Assembly: GCF_010015445.1 (NCBI RefSeq)
Contig: NC_053116.1
Location: 42,150,177 to 42,214,176 of the forward strand
DNA length: 64,000 nt
Direction of reading: 5' to 3'
From: Perca fluviatilis
Taxonomy: Eukaryota; Chordata; Actinopteri; Perciformes; Percidae
Numbering within the stretch: the first letter of the stretch is position 1; every line of letters begins with the position of its first letter. Below the pieces are notes generated by a model. That model ran no database searches, had not been told where the DNA came from, and saw only the letters and a list, made by a program, of their open reading frames with translations. Position numbers and translations under genes: made by a program. Below are positions 11,921 through 35,946 of this stretch, in pieces.

Positions 11921-12863
11921 TAGTGATGACGAACTGACCGAAGAGCCGGTTAATTAACCCGACTCGTGTCACTGAGCCGGAGAATCGAGTGCCATACGTC
12001 AATGAACCGACTCACTCCTGTTTTTTCTTTTACTTCATTCGTGCCGTTGGCATTATATATATGTCAATGGTTGGCCGTTGTGTTAGCTGGTATTCTTCTG
12101 CTACTGTGTGTGTAGAAATCTAGCTCATTAAGCGCCTCCACTCGACTGGAGTGGTGGTGGTAGAATCAATCAGGAAATGAGCTACTAATGCCTAATGCCT
12201 AGACCCTATGCCGAACGAGACCGAATGTAACCGTGCAACCGGCGGCCGGCTCGAGTCTAATGTAATCAAGCAGTGTCTTGGTTCTCGGCAAGTTTGAGTT
12301 ATTTAAACGAGCCTTGTTTCTGGTGCATCTTAGAGGATTGTGTTCACAGCAATTCACACATTATCGATGGGGAGGTACAGTACACCCATACAAATACACG
12401 TCATGTTATTTTGGTAGTTATGTTAAGTTAAATGTTAGAGAAGTGAATGTTGCTACGTGGTAGCTAGGCTAGGCTGTCACAAGGAGACTGCGCACCAGGC
12501 TACTGAACGAGACCGTAGACAGTAACCGAGGGTAGCCTACTGCATGAGTCTATGTAATCAAACGGGTGTCTAGGTTCTCGGAAAGTTTGACTTATCAACC
12601 GATAGCAGAAGCCTTTATGTCCGTGCATTTTAGAATTGTGTTCATGGAAATTCAGAGGCTACATTACCAAGGGGAAAGTATTAGGCCTATATCACACAAA
12701 TACACGTAATGTTATCTTGATAGATATTAAAGTTAAGCGATCACCTCCCCCACACGCCCGCGCCGAGGGACGTGAACCAGTGACCGAATCTATTAACTCA
12801 GTAGGCCAACTAATGACCGTCGGTTGAACCGACTTCCATAAAAGAGTCGGTTGTCCCATCACT
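11921..12863. mobile_element. Non-autonomous hAT-like element
   Basis: AGTGATGACGAAC at the left pairs with an inverse CATCACT near 12857-12863. The flanks ACTCAACT and GCTCAACT are a 7/8-match target duplication. Internally a module with CAGTGTCTTGGTTCTCGG-type sequence occurs twice (about 12268 and 12560), giving a 290-bp imperfect direct repeat. No coding capacity. Exact ends are uncertain by a few bases. Confidence 0.6.
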
Positions 12864-12869
12864 CGCTCA

Positions 12870-14950
12870 ACTGAACTAACGTAAACAAAATGTGTGCAGA
12901 TGGACTAAACCATTTGGTGCATTAGCAAGGGGTGGCTGAGACCTTAGATAGTCTTTTTGTATACAAAATGTAGTCAGTCAATCAACCAAGTTATTCAGCC
13001 TATACACTAACTTTACATTTCATCGGACATGCATTTTGAAATTTAATTGGAAATGAAAATATCCAGCACCTCACACTGCGCACCACCCGGACAAAAAGTG
13101 GGAGAAAAAAAAGGAGAGTATGTTTGGTCGATGACTATCCAGTTGAGATTGTGTGTGTGTGTTGTGTGTGGGTATTTTTTTTTATGTGTGTGTTATTGCG
13201 TGCTCCGAAATCTGACCACACACAAACACACGCAGTAAACTACCAACCCACACATGTTTCTACTGTTGCTTAATTAAATATAACATCAGAAGAGAGAAGT
13301 TGTCTCAGTTTTAAACAGACACACCTGGGGTGAAGTTGGGAACCAGAATCAGCTTTAAATACAGTCCTAATCTAGTCCTCTCTAACGCGGCCCAATTATA
13401 GTAACTACATGAAAACTTCACGGTTGTTGCATGAAATGTTGTTTGTGTTTAGCCTACATCATCATTTTCTATCATGTGAGACCAGACCCAGCCTAGTGGT
13501 GAATCTGCAGACAGATGCTTAACAGTGTGCTCCTCAGCAGTCAGCTCCCCCTGCTGTTCATAAGGTGCCTCTGCACCCCTTTCCTTTCAGACCCTCCCAC
13601 CAGCCTTTGGGCCACGCCTCCTCATTTACGTTGACATGATGTCAAGGTCCAAATGAAAAGGCAATGTTAAATGGAAATGTATAACTTCCTGAGCGCTGAT
13701 CATCCGTTTTTGCCCTCCTTTACATGCACATACACAAATATGGCTATGAAATGGATCATGAAAAACATAAGTGAGGCAATACATATGAACATAGGCATTA
13801 GTCATTATAGTTCAATAGCCTAAATATATATGTTTTACTTATTTCTTTTTTCAGGGGACTTTTATTTATTCCGTCTATATGCACATTATATTCAAAGGAA
13901 GTTTTGTTATCTCACAGACTTCGACTAAAAGCAACTAGCCAGCCTGCCTGGCATAGTGCGTCAGAGCATGTCACTATCTGCGAAAAGAAAATATGAATAA
14001 ATCACGTAGCGGGGGATTCCAAGCTCAGCTAGAGCGGAGGTGCGTAGAGCTCAACAGACGGACCAGACGGGAAGCGAACCGCGAGGACCGAGGTCACAGG
14101 GCTGGAGGTTAGTGCTAGCTAGCTGCAGCAGCAGCTAATATTAGAATATTAGACCCAGCACCGGAGGTCTGATCCCCATGATCTGACTCTCTGCCAGATC
14201 AGCAAGTTTACGGCAGCAACAGAAAGTTTGCTGGGATTGTTAATGGTGGCATAACGGTAACGTTACAGCTGTGAACCGAAATTCTGTTTCCTAAGCTGGT
14301 TCGACTCTCGTAGGGCGAAGTTGTCTCCAGCAGGTAGAGACAGAGAGTCGAGAGGGAGAGAGAGTAATAAATAAATGTGTACATTATGAAATAAAACTCC
14401 CCAAGCATTATCAAGGTATAGGTATCCAAAGTAATTTTAGCCTGCAGCTAAAGCAACACTGGAAGGCTAGGCTGCGCTGTTGCCTTTGGAAATGACAACA
14501 TCCGGTCTCTAAATATGAAAAAACAAACCTTTTTTCATTTCTATTTCTGAGTGATTTTATTTTTGTTATATGAAATAGAAAATGAAAATCATAGCATATT
14601 TTAAATTTCTCCCATCCCCTTTTGAGACCATGAAACACCTTTTATTTAAATTTCAAATGTTGTATTTTATAAATCAAATAACAATCGTTTTTGTTTTTTA
14701 ATACCTGTTTATGAAATGAAAATCAAATGAACGAAAAAGTACATGGACCATCAAGTATCTTTCCGATACAAAAGGGATCCGAGTGGAATACTGACCCAGT
14801 ATTTCCTCACATCTGCAGTGGGTTTAATCAGCCCGGATTCAAGGAAAGGAGAACAACATGCCCATTTTCTTGCGTAAACAACACACAGTAAGAGGCTTTC
14901 ACACAGTTCTGGGCAGACATTTAGAACAGGTAGAGGAATCAAGTGAGTTC
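12870..14950. other. Interval with no recognised gene
   Basis: Mostly unique A/T-rich sequence. A GT-rich patch lies at 13150-13235. A GC-richer patch near 14030-14120 might be a 5' untranslated region, but no start codon with a supported frame follows. Nothing can be assigned. Confidence 0.4.
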
Positions 14951-14957
14951 CACATAG

Positions 14958-15178
14958 AGTTCAGATATACACGCTAAAAGTCCTGATTATTTACATGGAG
15001 TCTGGTGGAGATATGCTGGCTCTATACACACTAAAAAGTCCTGATTATTTACATGGAGTCTGGTGGAGATATGCTGGCTCTATACACGCTAAAAGTCCTG
15101 ATTATTTACATGGAGTCTGGTGGAGATATGCCGGCTCTCTATACGCTAAAAGTCCTGATTATTTACATGGAGTCTGGT
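14958..15178. repeat. 57/58-bp tandem repeat, about four copies
   Basis: TCCTGATTAT starts at 14981, 15039, 15096 and 15153. The unit contains ACATGGAGTCTGGTGGAG and TATGCTGGCTCTATACACGC. Confidence 0.95.
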
Positions 15179-15373
15179 AAAACCAACTCCATTTAAATAA
15201 ACACCAAGATAAACTCAAGATCTCAATATATAAGAAATAAAATAATTGACTACAACCACAGTTGTTCTCAGATTCTGCGTGCAGATAAACACTGATGGAA
15301 GAAAAACTGAATAACAGACTGACATGTTGTCTAGTAAGCAAGAAAAAACTCCCCCTTGCTTTAAATAGATTTT

Positions 15374-15800
15374 TCAGTTCAGTGATGGTTGTTCGTTCCC
15401 AGCGTTAGCGTGTTTGTTTTTGTCTTTGGACGCTATCTGTTTCTCTTGTTCAGACTGATTTATCTCACAGCAAACAAACCAGTCTCCATCGATTAACACA
15501 GAGGTAACCCACAGCAGACCTATGAAAGCTGCCTTGATAATGTGATGAACTACATAACAACAACTTGAGTAACAGCTAGGTTCACATGTACATGTATATA
15601 TAAATGTCTTGTCTATCCAGAGTTGTAAAACAAATATAATACCAAATGGCATAGCCATGTAGACAATGCAGTCACTACATCTTTCTTTACAATTGCACTC
15701 GTAATCCTTGTCAAGCACAACATTGTAGAAAAAAATCACAATGATTGCGAAAAAATAAGCCGAGTTGTTTGATTGCGAAATCTGGAAAGATGTTCTTCAT
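15374..15800 (-). pseudogene. CALHM-family (calcium homeostasis modulator-like) fragment
   Basis: The minus strand encodes a run starting near MKNIFPDF (ATG at 15798-15800). It shifts by one base around 15760-15785 into a frame reading SNNSAYFFAIIV, then a cysteine cluster YECNCKERC, a hydrophobic segment, CTCEPSCYSSCC, and a membrane segment ending LIDGDWFVCCEI. The CxC motif after the first membrane segment, a later segment ending D-G-x-x-x-V-C, and the spacing resemble CALHM channel subunits (pore-forming, plasma membrane). Only about three membrane segments are present. The fourth and the C-terminal domain are missing and no clear splice donor follows, with a stop at 15374. With the frameshift, a pseudogene or single-exon remnant is likely. 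Family assignment is from motif pattern only. Confidence 0.45.
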
Positions 15801-16149
15801 CTTTGCTTCAAAGTTTGATTCTGCTGAGAGCTGCTGCCTGGTACCTCTGAATACTAACATGAAACTAATCATGCAGTTCCCTTTTCACAGAAAAGGGTGT
15901 GATGACAAACAGGACATGGCGGACAGATGACTGGTGGTCATCTTGAAACGTAACGTCACGTGTGTTAGTGAAGCGGTAGCTTCACAGCTCCACTGCAGTT
16001 CTTGGAGTCAATCCCCCCAAGACCCCCTGTTAGAAAATATAAACTTCACAGCCTAAATCAACATGTTTACAGCCTGGTAATTTCATCCTTCATAACAATA
16101 GTTAGGTGGCTTTAAATAAATACAAATCTAAATCAGCTAATTACCTTCT

Positions 16150-16400
16150 TTTATAAGTCTTTTTTCTGTTTTCGTTGGCATTTTTCTTCCTCTTTTCTTT
16201 GTTCTCCTATATGATTCCCACTGATCACAGATACATACGTTAGCAATAATGATACACAATGGATGGAAACACTGACCACATTCAGGTCAGTGTTTAAAGA
16301 AGTGAAAATCCATTTTGTGTACCAATCAGCCAGGTGTCTTTCGAGTCTTAAAATCTTTCAACACAATAACTATAAGTCAAAAAGAGTCACCGCTCATGTA
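16150..16400. repeat. Duplicated segment, copy 1 (partner 17340-17540)
   Basis: Blocks such as ATCACAGATACATACGTTAGC, GTGAAAATCCATTT and CAGGTGTCTTT recur in the same order in the partner about 1.2 kb on, with indels. On the minus strand a short frame reads SYRRTKKRGRKMPTKT, so both may be decayed copies of one exon. The MITE at 16571-16921 sits between the copies. Confidence 0.6.
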
Positions 16401-16570
16401 ATGGCGACTCTTGATCTCATTAAAAAGTCAACAAAGGCACCTGTGGCGTTGAAAATACATTTTTAAGATTATAGTTATCAAGCTCATCCAGACATGTGGC
16501 CCTTTGCAGACCACTCTAAAGCCTGTTTCTGTTTTGTTCCCTAAATAAGATGATGTTTCCTATTGTTATA

Positions 16571-16921
16571 CACTGAATAAAATTATAAACGCAACACTTT
16601 TGTTTTGCCCCATTTTTCATGAACTCAAAGATGTAAGACTTTTTCTATGTACACAAAAGGCCTATTTCTCTCAAATATTGTTCACAAATCTGTCTAAATC
16701 TGGCCTTTTATTGTGTCCAGCCTAAGGCACACCTGTGCAATAATCATGCTGTCTAATCAGCATCTTGATGTACTCACTAACACAAATATAGACAGATTTG
16801 TGAACAATATTTGAGAGAAATAGGCCTTTTGTGTGCATAGAAAAAGTCTTAGATCTTTGAGTTCAGCTCATGAAAAATGGGGGCAAAAACATAAGTGTTG
16901 TGTTTATAAATTTGTTCAGTG
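16571..16921. mobile_element. TA-flanked MITE of Tc1/mariner type
   Basis: Ends CACTGAATAAAATTATAAAC and the inverse of CACTGAACAAATTTATAAAC are flanked by TA on both sides (16569-16570 and 16922-16923). Long inverted arms include the CAAATATTGTTCACAAATCTG block in both orientations. Too short for a transposase. This end sequence is common in fish genomes. Confidence 0.85.
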
Positions 16922-17339
16922 TAGATTGATTTCAAGCGTGGGGACAATTCACAATCAACTGCAACACACAACATAGTCTACTTTGCACAAAAAAAGAATA
17001 AAGAAAACATATTACAACCACCACAACACAACAATGTAACCCATACATTATCTAGAACTAAACATCCATACATACAACACAACTACAGCTAAATAAGTAA
17101 CAGGGATGTCACCTCCAGTCAATCAACACTTCTACTATTGTGCGTTTTATTATTGTGGAGAATGTAGAAAATAGTTGGAGGTAAAAATGTTATGGACCTG
17201 AGCGTGTGCCAGACTTTAGAGTAACACAGAACTCAAACACAGGAGGAGGCCAGAGCCTGAAATGATCTGATCTGAAAACATGATCTGAAACACATTGGGA
17301 GGAGAAGTGAAGCTGACTCAGCTCGTTTCTCTCATGCCA

Positions 17340-17540
17340 AGTCCTTTCTATACAATGCTTTATGTTTCTGTTGGCATATTTCTTCCTCTTTCTCAGTTCT
17401 GCTGGATATCCCCCCAGTGATAACAGATACATATGTTAGCATGAATGTGGTCTCATGTCTGAAGATGTGAAAATCCATTTACTGTAGACATCAGCTGGAT
17501 GTCTTTTGGTTTTAAAATCTTAAAAACATAGCAACCATAA
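17340..17540. repeat. Duplicated segment, copy 2 (partner 16150-16400)
   Basis: It carries the same ordered blocks as copy 1. The minus-strand exon-like frame is broken by stops here. Confidence 0.6.
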
Positions 17541-17614
17541 CTCAGATTTCACCGTGTTTAAGTAACAATTCCGGACAACACAACTTTTACGTTTAGTATT
17601 TTGTGGAATGTCAT

Positions 17615-17870
17615 GTTTTGTTAAAGGTGCAGTAAGTGATGCTGCACAAAGACTGTTGATATTTGAATTCAAACACATACAGCCCCCCCTCCCCTTCAGA
17701 AGAAACCACCAGAAATCCACCACCAGGATTCAGGGAGAGGTAACTACTGCCCCCCTCCCGTCCCTACCATCAACTGTTGTTACCTGGTGCTGATTGGCTG
17801 AAACAGTGTTTTGTGGCTCTTGCACTCCATCCTGTTTAGGACTGCACGCTATGAGAAAAATATGTGATAG
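17615..17870. repeat. Dispersed repeat (probable MITE or SINE fragment)
   Basis: The segment with AAAGGTGCAGTAAGTGATGC and a C-rich tract (CCCCCCCTCCCC) resembles widely repeated fish sequence. Ends are not resolved. Confidence 0.3.
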
Positions 17871-17872
17871 TA

Positions 17873-17965
17873 GGGCTGCACAATTAATCGCAATTTTATC
17901 GAAATCGCAATATGGACTAGTGCAATATCCAAATCGCAGAGGGGTGCAATATTTTTTTAATGGCA
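17873..17965 (+). mobile_element. Truncated hAT-like terminus
   Basis: TAGGGCTGCACAATTAATCG followed by ATCGAAATCGCAATAT is a typical hAT end. A matching inverted end was not found downstream, so the element is probably truncated. Confidence 0.4.
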
Positions 17966-17999
17966 AAATATGTGTCAAATCATTCTGAATAAGTATCGT

Positions 18000-20160
18000 G
18001 GCACTGCAGAGACAAATCATATCCTACAGACTAAAGAAAACATCTTTGTTTGGTACAGATTCTTGCAAAAATCATACTATAATCATTTTTATTTTTAAGA
18101 TTTAACATTAATCAATGAAAATAAGAATAATGATTCAAATATTATCATTCCCTCCAATATCATGAATGAGTTACATTTTAAAGTGCACTTTTCTGCTGAT
18201 TTTTTCTGTCAGCTAACAGAAAACATCACTGAGGGCCTAATTTACTAACACTACGGTTTCTCGTCTGTTATCGAGTTCGGTAATACCTATCTTCCACATT
18301 TGTAGTATTTATCAACCCCACCAATCTTTCTCCTAGACGCGTAGAATTTAACAGCAAAGCGTACTGTTGCTATGATACAGCTGAGTGCAGACTGCCATAT
18401 TCCACTGCTGATGCTATGACTGTTTGAAATGATCCTGATGCCGATATCTGTGATGTAGCGAGGGTTTAACAACTGCTGGAATGGGATGTGAACGCTGAGT
18501 GGGAGATTCAATTTCATCTTTGATTTCTTCCAGTAACTCTAATATTGCAGCGGCTGCTTGATCTGTAACGCTAAATGATGTTGTGTTCACTGACAAAGTG
18601 GGATTAAGTGTTAAAAATATTTTCAGTCTAGCCTTATGTCTTCGTCTTGCTCAAATTACTGTTGCCATTTCACCAGCGGCATAAAGGTCTCTGAGAAACT
18701 TCGACTGCAGCTGGTTTAGACCTGCTTTAAAGAGGGAGAATTTCCCCGCAGGAATAGAGGCCCTACTGACAGTCTTTGTAAATACCACCGGATATATAAT
18801 TAGGAGCACTTTACCTATCCTCCCACCTTTTGGGTGGAACTCCCACTTTCCGACCCTCCACACGCAGCATATGAAAGCGCAACTTGTCTCTTCTGCTCAT
18901 GTGACAATCACGATTTTACCCAAGTCGCCCTGTTTGTAAATAGCCGCGCGGTTACGTCCGTCTTTGCAACCAATTAGCCTGGAAACGAAACAGCGAATAA
19001 ATCTAGCCCAGAGTGTCTTGTGCGATATTTCGCAGCTTCGCGATATGTAAAAGCGCCAATTGATTAATGCGTTAACGATAAAAAAATATATTGTGCTACC
19101 TATTGTGTTGTTAACACAGAAACTAGGTGAGCGTGAGGAGACATTCACTGAATCTGACAAACACTAACGGTAGGTTTCCACACAGCGAAAACACCTCGCG
19201 AATTTCGGCCAGCGTGGGGGCGTGGTCAAGAAAACAACACGCAAGACCACAACAGAACACTGGCTGCTAGGCAGCTAGCACAGAGGGTTGAAGCTAGGTA
19301 GCTAGCAGGTAGTTTGCTAGCAAGCTATCAACATATAAACAACAATCCGTGTTGATACAAGCGTCAACGTTCGCCAACAAAACATGGAATCAAACAAATG
19401 CACAAGTAGCCTAGCTTCCTGGCTAGGCTTTACAATGAAATCCAATGTCTGAACACGCTAGCGATTGGCCTGTCGGCTAGCTGAAAAGTTTGAGTGTTTA
19501 AAGCTTAACTCTCGCCAAAATGCAACCTAGGGTCTTTTTGTGAATGGACCGGAGTCAAACTTTCGTTTAAAAGCATAATTAGGACGGAAATGCCACTTTT
19601 AAGATTTACTGTATTGTCGTTTTGGGTCAAATGGCCTTTTGAATGGGAGTGCTAGGGGCACTGCTATGATAGCATCAAAAGAGCTATTTTTAAACCACCA
19701 AGAAGGCTCGACACAGCATGATACTTTGCTCCAAGTATCACCAGGGGCTCTACACATGAACTCAGCATTCAGAACACTGTTTGTCTTCACAGAGTTTACT
19801 AAAAAGAAAGGTTTTAACAACTCACTTTAGCAGTTGTGTTCTTTTGTTGTTTTCCTACCGTTACTCTTCCTTGATATGTATTTGGTTGTGTGTTAACACT
19901 GGATTTTTATTCAAAAACACAGTCTGTACTGTTTTTTAGATCAGTTATTTTGAATGCCCATAAGTGTTGAATACAGGCGTTATTAAAGGGGCACTCAAAA
20001 TACTTGCACACAGTTCATTTTACCGGTCATGGGGACTTCCCCTCTGCCTATGAAAACAGTTGTTTGATATTTTCTGTGGTTCTATAGTTATTATTTTTTC
20101 AGAAAACAGAGATGACTCAAACTATCTGAGAAGTAATAAATAACACAAAGATAATATAAA
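18000..20160. other. Interval with no assignable gene
   Basis: The minus strand holds short open frames around 18290-18600 and 18650-18860. A GGCCTAATTTACTAACAC stretch near 18235 resembles PIF/Harbinger termini, so a decayed element is possible, but no partner end was found. The remainder is plain non-coding sequence. Confidence 0.3.
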
Positions 20161-20164
20161 GCTA

Positions 20165-20342
20165 GGCTGTGGGCTGACTTTGGGTAACATTTTTTTTGGG
20201 GGCTTTTCCCCTTTATTAAGTAGTGGATAGACATGAAAGGGGAGAGAGTGGGGCATGACCGCAGCAAAGGGCAGCAGGGCGGTTAACCTCGCTAGCTGCA
20301 TGGGGCCAACGCTCTTACTGGGGGAGCTAGAGGCCGCCCCCA
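20165..20342. repeat. Dispersed repeat copy (partner 34027-34197)
   Basis: Both copies share a core in the order GATAGACATGAAAG or similar, GGGGAGAGAGTGGG, ATGACATGCAGC or ATGACCGCAGC, then a CCGCCCC or GCGCCCC end. It looks like a common fish dispersed family. Confidence 0.5.
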
Positions 20343-21110
20343 TATTTTAATTTTGAACATAGTTTAGGATTGAGAATTTCTTTTCACTGTTTAGCATGTT
20401 TACTCCAACATGTTGAGGCTGTATCAGGTTATTTTAGTTATTCAGAGAAACATGAAAAGAGCCACTTTGTTTGAATGTTTACATTTTGTTTATAAATGTT
20501 TATTGCTCAAAGTTATCCCCAAAAAAGAAACATTAAATTTCATCAAAGTAACAAGAACATTTCTATATTTGTCTTCTGTATGAATGAGTGAGTCCAGAGC
20601 AATTATTTCATACTGAAACTATTATATTCCTGTGTCTTTTTAAAGTTTATAATCCTGCAACCCAAACTAAATGTATAACAGACAGATGAATGAGGTAACA
20701 TTGTACACATAAATACATTCAGCAGGACAGAGTGCAAAAACAATGAATACAAAAACAAGACATCTCACTAAATCAGCTGCTTTGAGGCCAAAAACATTTT
20801 ACAATCAGTGAAAAACTACAGAAAGTCTCAAGTAGTCGAATACAAAACATTAAGGCATTCATGTTTGATTTCTGAAACTGATCCACATCACTAACTATTG
20901 AATGAGTCCAATTCAATGTTTTTCTGGTTAATTTGCTGGTGAGCAGCCTGTTTGGATCACACAGCAACAGTCGAGCTGTTCATACAAGGAAGGAAAAGAA
21001 AATACAGTGATCTGATGTTTGTCTGTTTAAAAGATAATTTAGGAAGTGGAGAAAGTCTCAGTTTGTCGTAGCACCACGTAGTTTAGAGTGAAACCGCTCC
21101 GTGAACTAGA

Positions 21111-21180
21111 ACTCTCATCAGTGAACTACATCTCTCATCAGTGAACTACATCTCTCATCAGTGAACTACATCTCTCGTTA
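21111..21180. repeat. 20-bp tandem repeat, about 3.5 copies
   Basis: GTGAACTACATCTCTCATCA is repeated head to tail with minor changes. Confidence 0.9.
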
Positions 21181-21294
21181 CCTCGCTCACTGGCTAGCTT
21201 AGCTCTGTTCCCCAACACATGTAACAGTATTTTCCCTGATGTGTTTTATCAGCGGAGAAGAGAAAGAAGGTGTGACTAATGGAACATCCTGGTA

Positions 21295-21426
<132 letters not shown>

Positions 21427-21840
21427 TTTGTAATTCATGGCTCAATAAAAAACAGGGAAGGACTTCACCTCTCCGTAAACTAAACAGAATGTGTTTTACA
21501 GCCGATGACTAAGGTATACCTGCGAGTGCTTAGCAGTTATCTGGATCGGGACGGAGACGTTTCGAGGACCAAAAGAGATTAATTAATTATTAAATAATAA
21601 TATTCAGGTAACATGCTAATCAGAGATAAAACATCTAAATCTATTAATGTACTTTTCAAAATCACAATAAAGAGTACAATATATTCTACCAAACACAATT
21701 AAATATAAAATCAGATTAACAACAAATCAGAAGATAGTTTGGGAAGCTACGAGCAAAAGAAATACATTGGACTAAAAAACGAAAATTATGTTTCCAGTGT
21801 AAGATTTATAACTGAACTCTGGGAATGTGTCATACACATA

Positions 21841-22799
21841 CACTCACCTAAAGGATTATTAGGAACCCCTGTTAAATTTCACGTTAATGAAATTATCTAA
21901 TCAACCAATCACATGGCAGCTGCTTCAATGCATCTAGGGGTGTGGTCCAGGTCTAGACAATCTCCTGAACTCCAAACTGAATGTCACAATGGGAAAGAAA
22001 GGTGATCTAAGCTACTCTGAGTGTGGCATGGTTGTTGGTGCCAGACGGGCTGGTCTGAGTATTTCCCAATCTGCTCAGTTACTGGGATTCTCACCCACAA
22101 CCATTTCTAGGGTTTATAAAGAATGGTGTGAAGAAGGAAAAACATCCAGGATGCTGCAGTCATGGGGGGCAAAAATGCCTTGTTGACGCTAGAGGTCAGA
22201 GGAGAATGGGCCGACTGATTCCAGCTGATAGAAGATCAACTTTGACTCAAATAACCACTCGTTACAATCGAGGTCTGCAGCAAAGCATTTGTGAAGCCAC
22301 AACATGAACAACCTTGAGGTGGATGGGCTACACCAGCAGAAGACCCCCGGGTACCACTCATCTCCACTAACAATAGGAACATGAGGCTACACCAGCAGAA
22401 GACCCCCCCTGGGTACCACTCATCTCCACTAACAATAGGAACATGACGCTACAATTTGCATGAGCTCACTAAAATTGGACAGTTGAAGACTGTAAAAATG
22501 TTGTCTGGTCTGAGCAGTCTCGATTTCTGCTGAGACATTCAGATGGTAGAGTCAGAATTTGGCGTAAACAGAATGAGAACATGGATCCCTCATGCCTTGT
22601 TACCACTGGGCAGGCTGCTGGTGGGGGTGGGGGTGTAATGGTGTGGGGGACCCCTTTCACCTTCAGAACTGCCTTAATTCTTTGTGTCATTGAGTCAACA
22701 AGGTGCTGGAAGCATTCTTTAGAAATGTTGGCTCATATTGAGAGGAGAGGGTCAAACACGGTATTAGTATGGTGTTCCTAATAATCCTTTAGGGGAGTG
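21841..22799 (+). mobile_element. Tc1/mariner-like transposon relic
   Basis: Ends CACTCACCTAAAGGATTATT and the inverse of CACTCCCCTAAAGGATTATT are flanked by TA (21839-21840 and 22800-22801). The plus strand encodes an N-terminal helix-turn-helix from 21989 (GARRAGLSISQSAQLLGFS) that stops at 22186. Later parts are out of frame, including a VMVWG-like stretch near 22636-22650 that resembles the Tc1 transposase core. A 62-bp block is duplicated at 22325-22450. It cannot encode a working transposase. Confidence 0.85.
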
Positions 22800-22801
22800 T
22801 A

Positions 22802-23182
22802 CATGCATGCATAAAGTAGTTGTTTTTATGTCACGGTTGGACTTAAGGGTGTAACAATATATCAATCTGGATTAATATATTGATTCAATTGACAGTCTGA
22901 TAGCCTCGATTCAACGTGGAAATATCGATACATATGAAAGATGCGCTTTTACTTTGAAACTTCCACTTTATAATAGAATGGTTTGTTTTTGATTGAAATG
23001 TCTGGAAGAGCTCCGTAATAAAATCGCCAAATCATATTTTAGTTTGTTTTTATGACATGGCTCAGACTATGTGACTGCTGTAAAGAGAACTACAGTTATG
23101 GAGAAAGTGTAGTTCTAATTATATATTAGCTAAACCCCAAAACATAGACTGAATCTGTTGAACCATCCGCTCTACTGAAGAC
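22802..23182. other. Interval with no recognised feature
   Basis: A/T-rich non-coding sequence with a local ATATATCAATC / GATTAATATATTGATT palindromic tendency near 22855-22890. Confidence 0.35.
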
Positions 23183-23186
23183 TTAA

Positions 23187-23910
23187 GCCTGGTTCACACG
23201 GGACGATTTTAAAATTGTCGGCCGATTTTCCAATCCTGAGAGACCCCACACACGGCAAAATCAACACATCACACACAAACCGATTTGACTGACGAGCGTT
23301 CCCAGGTCAGACGGGAAATCTCGCAAAATCCCTCGAGATCAAACGTGACTTCAGAGTAAACAATCATTGCGGACGAAGAGGATGCAGTGGCGATAGTTTG
23401 TTTTTAACCGAAAAAAAACTTTATCAAAAGAAAAAGGCGATGGTCAAAGAAGTGGAGACAACGCGAGCATGGACTATACTCAGCTACATCATGATATGGA
23501 GGGGATTTGTTTTTTCTCATAGAAATGTCGTTAGGTATTACACAGATTAATAAACGTTCATATATTCGTCTCCATGTACTCTGGTGGACTGCAGTTGTGG
23601 ATGTAGTTATGCCCATCGACTTTACTGTATGCCACAGTCCACAGGCTGCGTGCTCGTTTGTCCCCGGGGGGGGGGGGACACCACACACGAGGAGAAATCG
23701 GGCCAAATAAATCCAACATGTTGGATATCCCCGATTTGAGATCGAAGCGGTGCCGACGTCCTTCCGAGCAGACGAGAGCAGTCTTAACACACCACACATG
23801 GCAGGAATATCTGATCAGATTATTTTAGGATAATCGGAGCATCCTTAAGATTGTGGGGAGGGGGGAATCGGGCTAAAATCGGCCTAATTATCCTGCCGTC
23901 TGAACCAGGC
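23187..23910. mobile_element. TTAA-flanked inverted-repeat element
   Basis: GCCTGGTTCACACGGGACGA at the left and the inverse of GCCTGGTTCAGACGGCAGGA at the right are bounded by TTAA (23183-23186 and 23911-23914). The inner parts of both ends also match (AAAATTGTCGGCCGATT and ATCGGGC/ATCGGCC). There is no transposase. It contains a G9-10 run near 23667. Confidence 0.75.
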
Positions 23911-24737
23911 TTAAGTAGAAGAGAAGACTCAGATAATGATCATATTTAAATGTTTTCTCCCTGAGAATATTGGATATCATTACTTACACAACAATGAAGC
24001 TTCAGGAGGAAACGTATAAAGTATAATTCATATCAAGACATGTTCATGAGGATATAACATGATCACAACTACATTATTTAGGTATTTACTAAACCATACA
24101 AAAGGTTTTTTTTCCCCAGAAGTGTTTCTCTTGTTCTTACAGAAGCAGAGAGCATTTTTAAACCCGTTATCTGAAGATCACAACTTCAAACACAGAACAA
24201 TTATCATATTATCTTATATAGCGTTCATATTCTTCCTATGTTATCTCAACAATTTAATGCTCATATCACTGCACACGTTTGTAATTTTTATACTTCATTG
24301 TTTTGGACCCACTTTCTAATGAGTCAGCCTTCAAATAAGCTTCATATATTCTAACAAATCTCATCAGGCTTTATCAATCTTTAATAAATAATGTAGAAAT
24401 GCACGCTAAGTGGCTGCTGAGACTATAAAAGCGCTTTATAAATGCAGTCCATTTGCCATAATGTTGATAAGTTTTGTTAAGTATTGTATCGTTTTTTTTG
24501 TTGCACATTATCTTTGTCCGTTTGCGTAGCTGCTGTATTTTACCGTTAACTCAGAAACATCTTCATCTTTTAGAAGCTCTGAGTGAAATTATTCCCTGAG
24601 AGAGTGACCTGAATATTATGATCATCATCATCGTATAAAAATAAGACAATCAAGTTGTGATCTCAGTTTCATTAACATAAAAAAGTTAAAAAAAGAAAGC
24701 AAGCAGTTGATTCATAGAAAATGTGTGTGTGTATATA

Positions 24738-24778
<41 letters not shown>

Positions 24779-24904
24779 GTGTGTGTCTGTGTGTATGTAG
24801 TCTTATTAAATGTCCAATGAGTGTAGTTGACAGATTGTGCTGAGTCCCACTCAGCTCCAGTTATTAATATCCAGGAGAGATATGGCTCGTCCGCTGCGTT
24901 GCTG

Positions 24905-35552
<10,648 letters not shown>

Positions 35553-35819
35553 CTGCAAACACAAGGAGAGACAGAGAGAGAGAAATCTTTATTAAATATT
35601 AAACTCAACTAACTGCACAGTTTAGCTGAAGAAAAGCATTTAAACGTTGTTTCGGAGGAACGTTCAGACGTCTGCAGCTCAGATCCTTCAGAGTCAGACA
35701 GGAATATTAAAATCAGCATCTCTTTCATATAGTTTGTGGATCATACCCTCTGTTGCTTATGGCGAGAGCTTGAGCTGTCGGATTTTCATTTCATCAGATA
35801 CATCGTGATATAATCTCAA

Positions 35820-35946
35820 TACACACACACACACACACACACACAACACAAACACACACATTATCAATACCACACACACACAATCTAATAAACACAATAC
35901 CAATAATATCACACACACACACAACACAAACACAAACACACACACA
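35820..35946. repeat. CA-rich microsatellite cluster
   Basis: Three short (CA)n arrays separated by A/T-rich spacers. Confidence 0.9.
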
